From Gnetum montanum (taxonomy: Eukaryota > Streptophyta > Gnetopsida > Gnetales > Gnetaceae): a DNA stretch of 64,000 bases. This document shows positions 24,238 through 35,639 of the stretch, in pieces (position 1 is the first letter of the stretch; each line of letters opens with the position of its first letter). The notes beneath the pieces are model-generated. The model had not been told where the DNA came from, made no database searches, and worked only from the letters and a program-made list of their open reading frames with translations. A program made the position numbers and the translations under genes. Location: assembly GCA_015680685.1 (NCBI GenBank), contig MNCI01027250.1:182076-246075 (forward strand), written 5' to 3'.

Positions 24238-24355
24238 GTTGAAGGCTATTATGGCTTTCTATTGATATTTTTAGATCATGTAGTGAATGATGATTTTATT
24301 AGTAGTCAAGATCATAATATCTTTTTTATAGAGACTTGTCCAAGAAACTTAATAA
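24238..24355 (+). pseudogene. LOG: LOG exon 5
   Basis: After ATGTTAG. Encodes LLNVEGYYGFLLIFLDHVV, then NDDFISSQDHNIFF and IETCPRNLI. The first bases GTTG leave the frame out of register, so a small deletion is likely (VGLLNV expected). Donor GTAAGC at 24356. Confidence 0.88.
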
Positions 24356-24845
24356 GTAAGCTTCTAGTATGGAAATAGTACCAAAAGATTGCATATATTT
24401 TTGTTTATTTTTTCCCAAATTTTAGTTGACCTTATAAGTTATGCATTTGATAATCTTTTCCAGGAATGAAGAGATAATAGCTTAGATTTAAACAAAATAT
24501 TTTGGTTGAAGAAAATTATGGTTGGCTCCTGTGTCAACCAAGGTATCCACCATCTTCACTAGAAATTTGATTGGAACCATCTAAACCAAGAACAAGCTAG
24601 GCTCTTACATTAGTTGAACTTAATGACTATAAGCAACTATGAATGTAACTTAAACACATTAGCAAAAGGCAACAAATAGTCAAAATAAAAAGTGACTATT
24701 TTCCTAGTAGTTGGTATTATTATATTATTGCTAATGTAAAAACCTATGTATATTTATCAGTAATCTTCACAAAAAAGATAATACGTGGTCCTTATTCATT
24801 AAGCATATGTAGTATCACATGAAACAAGTGTAAGTATTACAAATT

Positions 24846-25539
24846 AATGAATCATCATGGATTTGCCTATGTCAATGCTATGGCATCATGTGATCCCATC
24901 AATGTGTACATGTTGATGCATGGTTTGATGTGTTAATGGATACGCATTGATGAAGTGTCTAGTTTTGCCTATATAAATGCATGCACTTGTGGAATAGTGA
25001 ATGGTTTGATGTACTTGGACACTTCAAAGTGAATGGAAATAAAAATATTTACTATTCATGAAATTTATTTAATGCATTTAATTAATTAATTGGTATTAGA
25101 TAATTAATGCACATAAGTATGACCATCTTAAGCATATGTTAACACTTGGTAATCCCAATAGCACTTATGTTTGGTAACCTAGTAGCATTGCAATGTGTTT
25201 AGGATGTGTATAGCATATGGAAATGAATGCTTATGTTAAGATTAGTCAAGGTATTAATTTGTTAGTTACTAGATTAATTAGAATTTAATTACTTTATTTT
25301 CTACACTTAGGAAAATCAAATGAAAATCATAAAAATGATACAAATCATATACTTCAAATATACCTAACCATACCCTTCTACATCACAAGTGGAATTGGGA
25401 AGACAATGGTCACTTACTTAATATTCATTGCCTATTTAATGTATACTTAGAGAGCTAAAGTCTACAAAATTTGATCAAATCACTTAGTAAATGCTGGTGG
25501 TTCGTCTAGTTTGGCATAGGAACTACTTGCTGCTCATCA
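24846..25539 (+). repeat. 5' LTR of element C
   Basis: Begins near ATGAATCATCATGG, has TATA-like CCTATATAAATG (24985-24996), the shared blocks TTTAATGCATTTAATTAATT and TTGGTAACCTAGTAGCA, and ends GCTCATCA. Start position approximate. Confidence 0.75.
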
Positions 25540-25540
25540 T

Positions 25541-25560
25541 TGGCACTATGGCTAGGGACT
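25541..25560 (+). promoter_or_regulatory. Primer binding site, tRNA-Asp type (degenerate)
   Basis: TGGCACTATGGCTAGGGACT, one base after the LTR, at the same place and of the same type as in element B. Confidence 0.6.
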
Positions 25561-25687
25561 TTAGGTAGCTATGCGTGCTATCTAGAAGTTAGTGCAATTA
25601 TCCAATGACATTGTAATTAACCTTAAAGTTGAAATCATTAAGAAAAGTAATAATAACAAAAGCACCTTGTTTTTTTGTTAAACTAAT

Positions 25688-27900
25688 ATGGCTTTTTCTC
25701 ACGGGGAAGAATCTCTACCCCTATTCAAGCATACTTTCACTCAAAAAATAGAAGGTCCAAAACCACTCATACCCTAGTAATGCAAACTAATCTATACTCA
25801 TCTAGATGAGCATGTTCCAAATTTCACCTTCATCCTGCACTAGGATGAACAACTACAATGGAAGGACATGGAGGATAACATTGTGTTGTCACCCAATCTA
25901 TCCATTCCTATGATGCTACGTAGAAATATCATGAGATTTGGCATCCAAGGGCTCAATTCTAAGTATGTTATGCAAGATCATTACTATTGGTATTATCATC
26001 CCATAGATGCACAACGGAGGAAAGATTCATAGATGGAGGCATGCTACGAGGCATCGAAGGGCAAGTGGTTCACAAACCCCTTGTTCCTGCTAGGTTAAAA
26101 GAAAGAAGAGGATCCCTTTTCAAGGGGTTCTTGAAACATAGACTCTCCTCTCCTTATCTTTGATGAAGGGACCCTTAACCAAAATTTACAATCAATTGTA
26201 AACAACCTTGGTTTGGGGAAGAATGAGTTTCATGACCATGGGAGCTCCAAAGAAGGAAGTCAATGCAGGAACAATAATAGGCATCATAATAATGATAAAC
26301 ATGGTGATCATGACCATGATTAAAGGAGAGAAAGTAGTAGGAATTGTTCTATTGCTAGTCCTCCTTACTCTTTGCCTTCTTCATCATCATCATCTTCCTC
26401 CTCTAGCTCCAACTAAAGCCACAAAGGGAGAAATTGTGATGGAGGTGACTAGTAGGATAGAGATGATCATAGACCCCATGAAATAATAGAGACCAAGGGC
26501 ATGGGTAATCAAGGAAGGTCCACCATCATGAATGAAGTGATAGTAGGGGGAATCATAGGCATCATGGCCATCATAGGAGTTATGAATATGATGAGCCTAT
26601 GGTTGCAACAAGAAATATGCTAAATAATGTAGAGGCTAGGAGGATTCCAAATGAGGCATGTGAAAGATAGTTGGATCAAACGATTGAATATGAATAATAT
26701 TCCCAAGTTTGAAAGGGGATACAACTCTAATTCAGAAAATCATCTCCAATATTTTCATAATGCACACATCTTATAGAACATTAAGAATAAATGGCAGAAA
26801 CTAAAGATGTTCTCTAGGACACTCATCGAGGATGAAAGTTGATACCATTCCTTACAATCAAAATTAATCAAATGATGGAGTATGATGATTAAACTCTTCA
26901 ATGATAAGTATCAAACATACTCCTGAGTGTCTAATTTGAGGAATTTGATCCAAAGGTGTAAGTAAGAAACACATACATCCTTGGATGTGGCCATGAGCAG
27001 ATATTACTCATTGTTGCACTAATGCCCAGGCCATGGTTTCTCTCAAAGGGAGCACCTTTGCCATATCATAGATGGGCTTAGGATAGAAAGAAGGAGAACC
27101 CTTGTAGCTTATGCCCAAGAGAGACTTTTACAACTAAGAGAGTTCATTAGATCTAATGGATGATTGAGCAAGTGCCCAAAGAAGAAAATGAGTTGAGCAA
27201 AGGGGAAAGTGCAAAGGAGTACAACTAGGATCCTTCCATCCACCAAAGATTTTAGGATCCTTTCCAGTAAAAAAATACATTTCTAAAATATTGGTTAATA
27301 TATATAAAATATGGGACTCTTTGGATGAAGAGTTTCAAACTATTTTCCAAATTGTAGAAGAATCCACAGGGCAAAGTAGTGGTCATAACTAAAGGAGAGG
27401 GAAGGAAGCTGAATGTACCCATTAAAGGGATAAGGGGAAAGTTGGTGCCATTGAAGAGGTTGCAGATTTTGAAATAGATGATGATGGTGGATGTGACATA
27501 TAATAATATGAGCATCCTAAGGAATGTTTTTCTATTATTTCACACTTGTAGGAATCTAGGATGTATGCTTTGAATCCTAGGCTGGTAAAAAGGCAAGCAC
27601 CCACAAGTTTGCCTTATCCTCAAGGCAACTATAGGCAGTTCCACCAACAAGCCTATTATCTGAGTGGAGCTCCACCTCAACCTCATGAGTAGTACTAGTA
27701 GTTGCAACACCCATAATCATGAGGAATGCCACCACCAAGGTATTTGTATCCATATCACTAGCTAGATCCATATAGGTACTATGTTTAGTAGTCCATTTCT
27801 TTACATGACTCTTCTAGTCATGCTTCTTTTCAACACCACCACTATCCACCTAAGTATTATAGAGCACAATTTCTAAGAGGCGTGTCCCCATTTCCATATT
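25688..27900 (+). pseudogene. gag remnant of element C
   Basis: MAFSHGEESLPLF start; block NFTFILH.DEQLQWKDMEDN, then MMLRRNIMRFGIQGLNSKYV. A His/Asp/Arg-rich stretch (26250-26330) precedes NIPKFERGYNSNSENHLQYF. A Retrotrans_gag-like end reads SLDVAMSRYYSLLH.CPGHGF then LCHIIDGL. The later DFEIDDDGGC and EHPKECF block matches B. This is the fullest gag of the family in the window. Confidence 0.72.
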
Positions 27901-27989
27901 ACACTCTTGACCATTCTACACCTATAGCTCCATCCTCAACTCAATTTCCATCCTCTCCAACCATGCAAAGTGAAATTCTAGTGTATTCG

Positions 27990-28640
27990 TAGTAAAGAAA
28001 CGCCACAAGGACTATTAACTTATAGCCATCTCTCCTTAAGAAGAGCAAAATTCATCTTGACATAGCATATCAGTCCATTACTATCCCCTTGAGATTAGTG
28101 AAGGACATTGTGACCACCACTTGTGAGTGGTCCTATCCAGTTAGCTTCCTAGTGATTTGTATGAATAATTGCAAAGGGGAATTTTCAATCATCTAGGGAA
28201 GGGCTTAGCTAAGTATAATAGATTTGTGGCTTGAAATTAACAACCTCTCCTTGAAAATTCCTAAGGAAAATAATTTTGGAAAGAATTAAGAGAAACTATG
28301 TTCCATGCATCACATACTATGACACAAGGTGTCACTGTGTATAGAAATTATGGATAGTGAAAAGTAAAATAATAATAGCATGTAGGCAATGTGCAGATGT
28401 CATAGAAATCCAAAGGCACCTGTACATAGAAGCCACAAAATAAGAGGATCCCCAATGGCTAACAGTTGAATCTAAAAGAAATTCAACTTTGTGCATGAAA
28501 CAAACTGAGAGCTTGATGAGTGCCTACATTAAAGGCATGGATGAAATGGAGCAAATCCATCGTCAACTCTCCGATGAACCTTATGATACCAATTGGAGAG
28601 AGTTGAAAATCCTTAATAACTTTAAATAGGAGCCCCTTGA
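27990..28640 (+). pseudogene. Protease remnant and linker, element C
   Basis: Only the part after the active site is left: SPSLKKSKIHLDIAYQSITI, then RLVKDIVTTTCEWSYPVSFL and LSIIDLWLEINNLSLKIPKE. The D-S-G segment seen in A and B is absent, so about 200-250 bases were lost. The linker near 28500 reads IKGMDEMEQIHRQLSDEP. Confidence 0.6.
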
Positions 28641-28649
28641 GTTAAAAAC

Positions 28650-30080
28650 CCTACTAGACAAAATGAAATATGCTTTTCTAAAAAAATTGGCAAGCTAGTC
28701 GTTATCAATGTCAACCTTGCTCCTATGCAGAAAAAGAAGCTATTAGAGGTGGTCAACAAATGGCCAACAGTCTTTGCTTGGCCATAGCATGAGCTAATTG
28801 GAATTGATCCAAGGATATGCCAACATTGCATCTACACAGATGCATCCATTACACAAAGAGGTAGCTACAGTGGCAGTTGAACCCTAAATTGAAGTAGATT
28901 ATCCAAGAGGAGATTGAACAACTCCTCAACACAAGGTCTATCTATCTCATTGCAGATAGTGAGTGGGTTAGCCCACTTTTGATATTATCAAAGAAAGGTG
29001 GGAAATGAAGATTTTGCATCGACTTCAAGCTGTTGAACATGGAAACATACAAGGATCACTTTCCATTACCGTTTGTGGACCAGGTGTTGGACACCATTTC
29101 TGGGCATTATTAGTACATCTTCTAGGATGATAATAGTGGCTATAACCAAATCTAGATAGCATTGGAGGATTAGGCCAAAACTAGATTCACAAGTCCCGAA
29201 GGGACTTTTGGATATAGAAAGATGTTGTTTAGCCTATGCAATACTGCCTTGTCCTAAGCATTTTCCAATAGAAAATTGGTACTGGTATGAAGTCTTCATG
29301 GATGATTTCTCCACCTATGGGGCTACATTCGAGCAAGCTTTGAACCATCTTGAAAAAGTGTTAAAAAGGTATGTGGAGATAAACCTTAGACTTAATTGGA
29401 AAAAAGCCATTTGATTATCTAGGAGGGAATTGTGTTAAGGCATAATAATTTCTTAGAAATGGATTAAGGTGAACCCTAAAAAAATAAGGGTCATCTAGGA
29501 AATTACCAAATAGCTAAAAATAGTTAAAGATGTGAGGTCATTCCTTGGCCACACTCGCTACTACTAGTGATTCATCAAGAATTTGTCTAAAATCACTAAA
29601 CCATTGGTTGAGCTAATAAAGAAGGATGCTTCATTTATTTAAACTAAGGAATATGAATGTGCATTCTAGTAACTCAAGTAAAAGCTTATAGAAACTCCAA
29701 TTCTACAAGCACCTAATTGGTCTAGGCCCTTTCGCATCATGATGGACACATCCAATTATGCTTTATGAGCTATGCTCACATAGTTGAAAAATCAAACATG
29801 TCCTTACTGCATCCACTATGCAAGCAGAAGCATTGTTTGTGCACAACTAAACTACACCACAATGGAAAAAGAATTAATAACAATCGTGTTTGCCTTGGAA
29901 AATTTAGGCACTATGTGCTTGGGTACAAGGATTTTATGCACACTAATCACAATGCAATCTAGTTCTTGATGAATAAGCCAACGATGAGTCCTCATGTCAT
30001 ACAGTGGATGGTGATCTTGTAGGAATTCGATCTAACAATGGTATATTGAAAGAAGACCAAGAATGTGGTTTCTGACCACT
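28650..30080 (+). pseudogene. RT and RNase H, element C
   Basis: Linker and RT with NKWPTVFAWP and IDPRICQHCIYTDA, the catalytic VFMDDFSTYG (MDD 29298-29306), LRLNWKKAI, and RSFLGHTRYY. RNase H: MMDTSNYAL, MEKELITIVFALEN. Several stops and frame changes. Confidence 0.82.
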
Positions 30081-30239
30081 TATCTTGACTGAGATGGGAC
30101 AACTAAGAGGAGAAGAGCCACTTTTAGATCAGTTTTCTAATGAAATCCTCTTTGTTAGGGCTATAACTATATAAGTGCCCACTAAAACCAACTAGTAAGA
30201 TGACATTCTTAGCTATCTTCTCACTTAGGAGATGCCATA

Positions 30240-31430
30240 GGAGAGGGACAATAGGAAGAAATAATAGTTTCTTCACCAGGAAAAACACTTCATGAAAATC
30301 AATAAACATCTTTACAAGGTGTACACTAATGGCCTAGTTTGATGGTGCATACCTGATGATGATCAACTACACATGCTACTAGATGCTCATGAGGGTCCTT
30401 GTGGGGTTCACTATGTTGGAAGTTGCACAGTCATTAAGCTCCTCATGGCATAGTATTACTGGCCAATACTTTTTAGGGATGTTGACCACTTTGTCTACTC
30501 CTATGAATGTTGCCAATGTTATGGTGGAATGACTGTTTGTATTGAGGTGCCTCAACAATAGATCCAACCACTTGAGCCCTTCAATATTTAGAGTATCAAT
30601 TTCATTGGTCCCATCACTTTCATGTCTAATGGAAAGACATACATCATAGTAGCTGTTGACTACTATACAAAGTGAGAAAAAGTAGCTATCATCACTAGTT
30701 TCACATCTTCTATAACTATTTTATTTGTACAACAACATGTTGTAAATAGGTTTGGAGTGCCATGTGCACTTATTTCTGATAATTGAACTCACTTTATAAG
30801 AACACCTTTCAGAAGCTCATGTAATGCTTGGGGTTTAAGCATAAATTAACAACACCCTACCACCCCTAAGTTAATGGTCAAGCAAAGGTTACAAATAGGA
30901 AGATTGCAAAAATACTAACAAGAATAGTTAGTAAATATAGGAAACTCAATGATGCCCTTTGGGCCTACTACTCCACTTGGAAACTTCCTATTAGCTAGTC
31001 TCCCTATGAGATTTTGAATGGTAAATTACCAGCACTTTCAATCCAAGTGGAGCTCCATACATTATCAACCATCTATAACCTTTGCCTTGACCTTAGCCTA
31101 GCATAGAAATAAATATTGATGAATCTCAATGTGCTAAATAAGAACCAACTAGTGGCCTTGTGATCTAACAAAGTGCATAAGGCATTTAATAAACAATGAC
31201 ATGACCTTAGAATCAAGACAATAAAATTTCAACTAAGAGATAGGATCCTATACTAGAATCCCTCACATGTACCACAAAGAACTAAGTTCCAAACATTATG
31301 GGAAGAACCTTATATTATCTCTAAAACCTTTCCTTCTGGGGCCATGTTAATATACAAATATGAAAGCCCAAATAAAAAGCTATTATTCAACATGCAAGAA
31401 CTTAAACCTTTCTATGAACCTACAAGAACT
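30240..31430 (+). pseudogene. Integrase, element C
   Basis: Zinc part DAHEGPCGVHYVG and YSYECCQCYGGM. Core: SINFIGPITFMSNGKT (first Asp is Asn), ALISDN.THF (second Asp kept, next Gly a stop), NGQAKVTNR (Glu is Lys, 30885-30887). A long C-terminal part resembles B (TLSTIYNLCLDLSLA). Confidence 0.82.
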
Positions 31431-31870
31431 AGTGACTGATACACCTTAATGAATGGACAAGCATGGTCAATTTTTTAGATCTCCTCCTTCCAGCTTAGTC
31501 ATGGGCAATATGGTCATCCATGCTAATCAAATGATGTGACTCCTCAATTTTTAACTTTTTTGTTTTATACTATTTTTAGTACATTTTTCCTTTTTAATCA
31601 TTTTACAATTTCTTCTATATTTTACATTATTTGGTTTGGATTTATTTTATACTTTTCTTATGTTTTATTTTTCTTTCTTTATTGCTACTAGGACTTCATG
31701 CAACTATAGCTATCAATTAATGGTGGTTTATACTATAATGTTATTTGATTGCTAATGTCTGAATTCTATCTTTGAATTTTGATGTTGATAACTAAGACAT
31801 CATTTTGTTTCATGATAACAGGTAATGAGTCCACTTCATCCACCAATCTACACAACTGTATGGTGTTTCC

Positions 31871-33069
31871 TTGTTTCCAACAAGGAATTTTCAAGTAATG
31901 AAAAGAATAAATATCAAATTTCACTTTCCATTCCTAATAAATAAAAATATTACATTGATCCATGAAAACTTTAAGATCTAATGATTTTCAACCATTTTAG
32001 AATTTGATAGTTTGACAAGTAAAAAATATTTATAAAAATAGCAAGCATGCAAAACATTAATTCCATAGCATTTAAGGATAACCTAAATTACTAGTATAAA
32101 ACCCTTAGTTGGGTGAATAAATCTAATAATATGAAGAAATATGTATCCTAAAGTGATACCTTTTAACAAGGATTCATATAAATGATGAGGTAAAATAAAA
32201 TCAAAAGCTTTAGAATTCTTCATAGCCTCTATAGTCTGAGATACATTAGAATTTTTCATCTTCAAATCATTCTTCACCAAAAAAATTTATGCCACAATAA
32301 TTGTACAGGAAACCCTCGAGATTAAGAAACCATTCATAGTTAGGAATATTATCATTTTACATTTCTATCGTAATGCTATAGGATGATGTTGTGGAAACCA
32401 CCCTTGCCTATTACTAGTACTACTTATTTAAATACAAAAATAAAAATTATAATTGCAATATGCAAAAAAAAATTTATGATATCATCTCCAAGGATAAAGG
32501 GATTGGGACCTTTTTAAGCAAAGAATATTGTACATGTTTATGAGAGAAGTTCACATCTTTAACTATAATATTTTTACTAGAGCATACCCTATGATTTTAG
32601 TGAAGCATGCATTTCTACCACCAAGATATTTGGTCCTACATTTCTTAGGTTTTAAGTGAAGCAAACATTTTTCAACAAATACTTTTCTTTGGAGGCTTTT
32701 TACTATAGAGATATCTTCACCAAAGAAGTTTTTATCTCCCTATTGCAATTTTAGCAAAGTAGATGCTTGTAAGCCTTTCATCAATGTATATGTTTTCTTT
32801 TTACCATTTTTATTCAAGCAGGAATATTTTCTTTCAATGTTTCTATCGCTACTATCACTTTAGCTAAAAACATTTTGAGTTTGAGGTTACTAAAACATTT
32901 AATGATTGGATGTTGATCATTCAAGATTTACAAATATTGGAAGCTAGGGCATGGTTGAGGTTTCTTGTTCAAATTAGCATACTTTGTGACAATGAAACCC
33001 TATTTGTGTTACTAGAGAAAGAAAGACATGTTTGTAATGGAGTTAGCCCTTACATGGTTAATGTGGATC
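31871..33069. other. Unassigned region
   Basis: No gene recognised. A 65-codon minus-strand stretch (32083-32280, MVKNDLKMKNSNVSQTIEAM...) has no family motif I can name. Confidence 0.3.
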
Positions 33070-34330
33070 AGTGGACTTAGAGGAGGGGGCAGGCAAGATG
33101 AATAAGTTCCCCAAATTAAAACTTAAACAAACAAAGCAAACACATTAAATTTAATGTGGTTCCCCAACTTGAGTAGTATACACTCTTAGGGTAGATCACA
33201 AGCACACCTCCAAACTTTGTTGCTCTCAAAATGTGGTTGAAGTGTCCACACCTTGTATAATCTTCAAGCCCCACTCTAGAGTGTTGTACTGTAGCACCAA
33301 TCACTCAACCCTGCAAGGTCTTGTTAGGCTTGGAAATATGGTTTCTAGGCTTTCACAACCTTTACAATCTTGAGCTCCAAAATAGAGTGTTTTACTACAG
33401 CACCAACAGCTCAATCCCATAGGATCCTGACAAGCTTAAGCAAGATGTCTTCCTACAAGAAGCACATCAACTTCATAGGGCAACAAGGGAGAATAATTAC
33501 AATGGATAGATGCAACTCAGTTTGCTAATCCTTGTATGTTTAGGTACAACACACTTTACAATGCCAAAATGATAATATAATGAGGAGTAACAAAGTAAAC
33601 AAATGATTACAAATTGATTGTACAATGATTAAAAATAATCTTGCATATTTTCCAATGCACATCAAGTCTTCTTATATCGTTGTGTTTCTAAATCCATCTT
33701 AGAACTTGTGCAACCACTAACCAACAATCATTAATGATCATGGGAGAAGTATTCATCATGCCTCAGACATGTTTCTAAATTTCCCTTCAATTCTATAAAG
33801 ATGTTTTTATTTAGTGAAAGAGATCTTTCTGAAATCTTCATTCTTGGAAGAAGTCTTTGTCTAATGGAAGATGTCTTTTTGAACTTGGTCTACATTCTAT
33901 AAAGATGTCTTTCTATGATGAAGACATCTTTGCTTGAAGAAAGATGTCTATTGTTTCTCAAAGATGTATTTACCTATGGAGCCTTCAATTCTATCAAGTT
34001 TTCTTCTATTTCTTAAGGACATCTTTGTTCACTTACTTCATCCTTTGAATTCATCGTTCCTTGTCCACAACCTTGATCTTCTGTATGCTTTAATGATGAT
34101 AAATTTTCATGTACAATATTTGGTCCTTGTCCATGTTCTTTGGATGTTCATTTGAAGACCATGTGGATGATCTTCTCCTTTGATTTCTAAACAATTTGTT
34201 CCTTGTCCTCTATGTAGGCTTTAGCTCATCTTGGTTACCCATGTACGTAGTCCTACAAATGCAATAACCATACAACCATGCAAGCAACCTTTGACTCCAT
34301 TTTACTTAACATTTTAACACACACTAAAAC
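33070..34330 (-). repeat. Probable LTR, minus strand
   Basis: LTR-like layout on the minus strand: a U3-like part with GATGTCTTT / GACATCTTT repeats (33770-34020) like the U3 of element F, then a U5-like end reading GGGGAACCACATTAAATTTA. A purine run GAGGAGGGGGCAGG lies at 33079-33092. An internal duplication of about 105 bases centres on GAGTGTT.TACT.(C/T)AGCACCAA (33255-33430). No partner LTR, PBS or coding region is found, so borders and family are inferred. Confidence 0.4.
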
Positions 34331-35639
34331 ACACTAAAAGGTCCATAGTTAATATGTCAATTGATAATGCAAGTTGAAAAATGGATTTTAGGCCACATGT
34401 TAACTCAAAGATAGATTAAGAATAAAATTTGAATCAAAAAGTGGCTTGTAGTTTGGGTGTGTCTCCCAAGAATACTTATTAAGTTCTGGTTTAAGAAAGT
34501 TTTGTGATAAGTTGTGGAAATATTTGGAAAATTACTTATGATTAACTTATGCACTTTGACAAGCCAACCAAAATTTGGTGTTATATTACTTTTGTTTTGA
34601 CAATGTCACCCCATCTATGATATCCATGAAGAAATAGTTGAAAGCCAAAAATACATTAAGATAAAATAAATAATTAAAATTCAATCCCATACTTATGACC
34701 ATCACTCATAAGCAAAATCATAAATTCTCATTATAAATTCTAACATAATTTCAAGTATGGAATTTAATGATTAAGTCAACTTAAAGCTATGAAGTATAAA
34801 ATACAAATTACAAAGAGCACAAGGGAGATATCACCTAATTTGTGATCTTGCTTTGTTGTTTTTATAGTGCAGCAATCTCAAGAGCTCACCATTGGACTCA
34901 AATGATTGATAAGTTACCACAAGGTTCCACTAGCTCCTTAACACATTTCCAAAAATAGGGAATTACTTTGGAAGGACTTGGGGTCTTACAAAGGGTATGA
35001 TTTCCCCCTTCCTTGAAGCCTAAAGGTCTCTTTTGTACTTTTTGAGAAGGAAAAATTTAGAGCAATTAATTTAGGGAGGATAAATCATACAACCATATCA
35101 TAAGACATTGTGAGAATTGGTATTTATCAATATGCATACTATTGTTATGAAGTTCTTGGCATATCAAATTTCATAGCAGATGCAATATGCCTTCAAACAT
35201 ATCAATCCTTACAGCAATCTCTATAAGAATCGATATCTTTATAAATATGTTTTTTATCCACTAATGTCAATCTCATGGTTAGGATCAATATCTTGATCCA
35301 ATGACTGGAAATTTGCACCTTTGATGATATTACACTTTAGCGTAGTCACTATAAATATTAATAAAGTTGATATCGATTTTTACTAATCTTTGCGATTTCT
35401 ATTAATAGCATGACTCCATAGCTTTTTCTCTAGATATATTGAAGTTCACCATGATATCAAGGATAATCGATACCTCATATATTCTTGCAATGACCACTAC
35501 AATCTATGAAAACATAGTCTTAAGAAGAGTATTATAAGATATTATATACCATTGTGGAAATCAGTGTACTTCAATAACTTCAAATAGTAAAAAAATAAAA
35601 GTTTAAATAATTTTAATTAAAAATTTAGGACATTCAGAA
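34331..35639. other. Unassigned AT-rich region
   Basis: No ORF, LTR end or RNA gene recognised on either strand. Confidence 0.3.

Larger units (their letters stand above)
16373..24355 (+). pseudogene. LOG: LONELY GUY (LOG) cytokinin riboside 5'-monophosphate phosphoribohydrolase, pseudogene
   Basis: LOG enzymes release active cytokinin bases from their riboside monophosphates in the cytosol. Conserved LOG blocks occur in order: RIFVLCGSKLGKHNRF (16379 on), ELIYGGGSITL and FSKGGNVLG (16583-16678), VPTPIM (23667 on), TMHERK and NAFITLP (23885-23985), [20 protein letters not shown] (24068-24138), LLNVEGYYGFLL and FIS (24238-24355). Each block is bounded by GT/AG sites, and the phases fit from exon 3 to exon 4. 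The catalytic Arg (MH.RK) and Glu (GT.EE) remain, but the signature P-G-G reads P-S-G. Exon 2 is split by the 7 kb element F, exon 3 has stops at 23955 and 23961, and exon 5 has lost bases after GTTG, so it is a pseudogene. Start chosen at ATG 16373, with an in-frame stop at 16361. A last exon from 24474 (after TTTTCCAG) is possible but its peptide is not recognisable. Confidence 0.88.
24846..31870 (+). mobile_element. Element C: Athila-like Ty3/gypsy lacking its 3' LTR
   Basis: 5' LTR (24846-25539), PBS, gag with ATG at 25688, protease remnant, RT, RNase H, integrase and the first 400 bases of the 3' tail (matches B 13400-13870). Homology to B ends near 31870 and no matching LTR follows before the LTR-like block at 33070. 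Same family as A, B and E, but C keeps a longer gag than B. Confidence 0.82.

Noticed and set aside
24474-24600. LOG exon 6
   Set aside because: A good acceptor (TTTTCCAG) is present, but the peptide has immediate stops and no recognisable LOG C-terminus, so it is only mentioned as possible.
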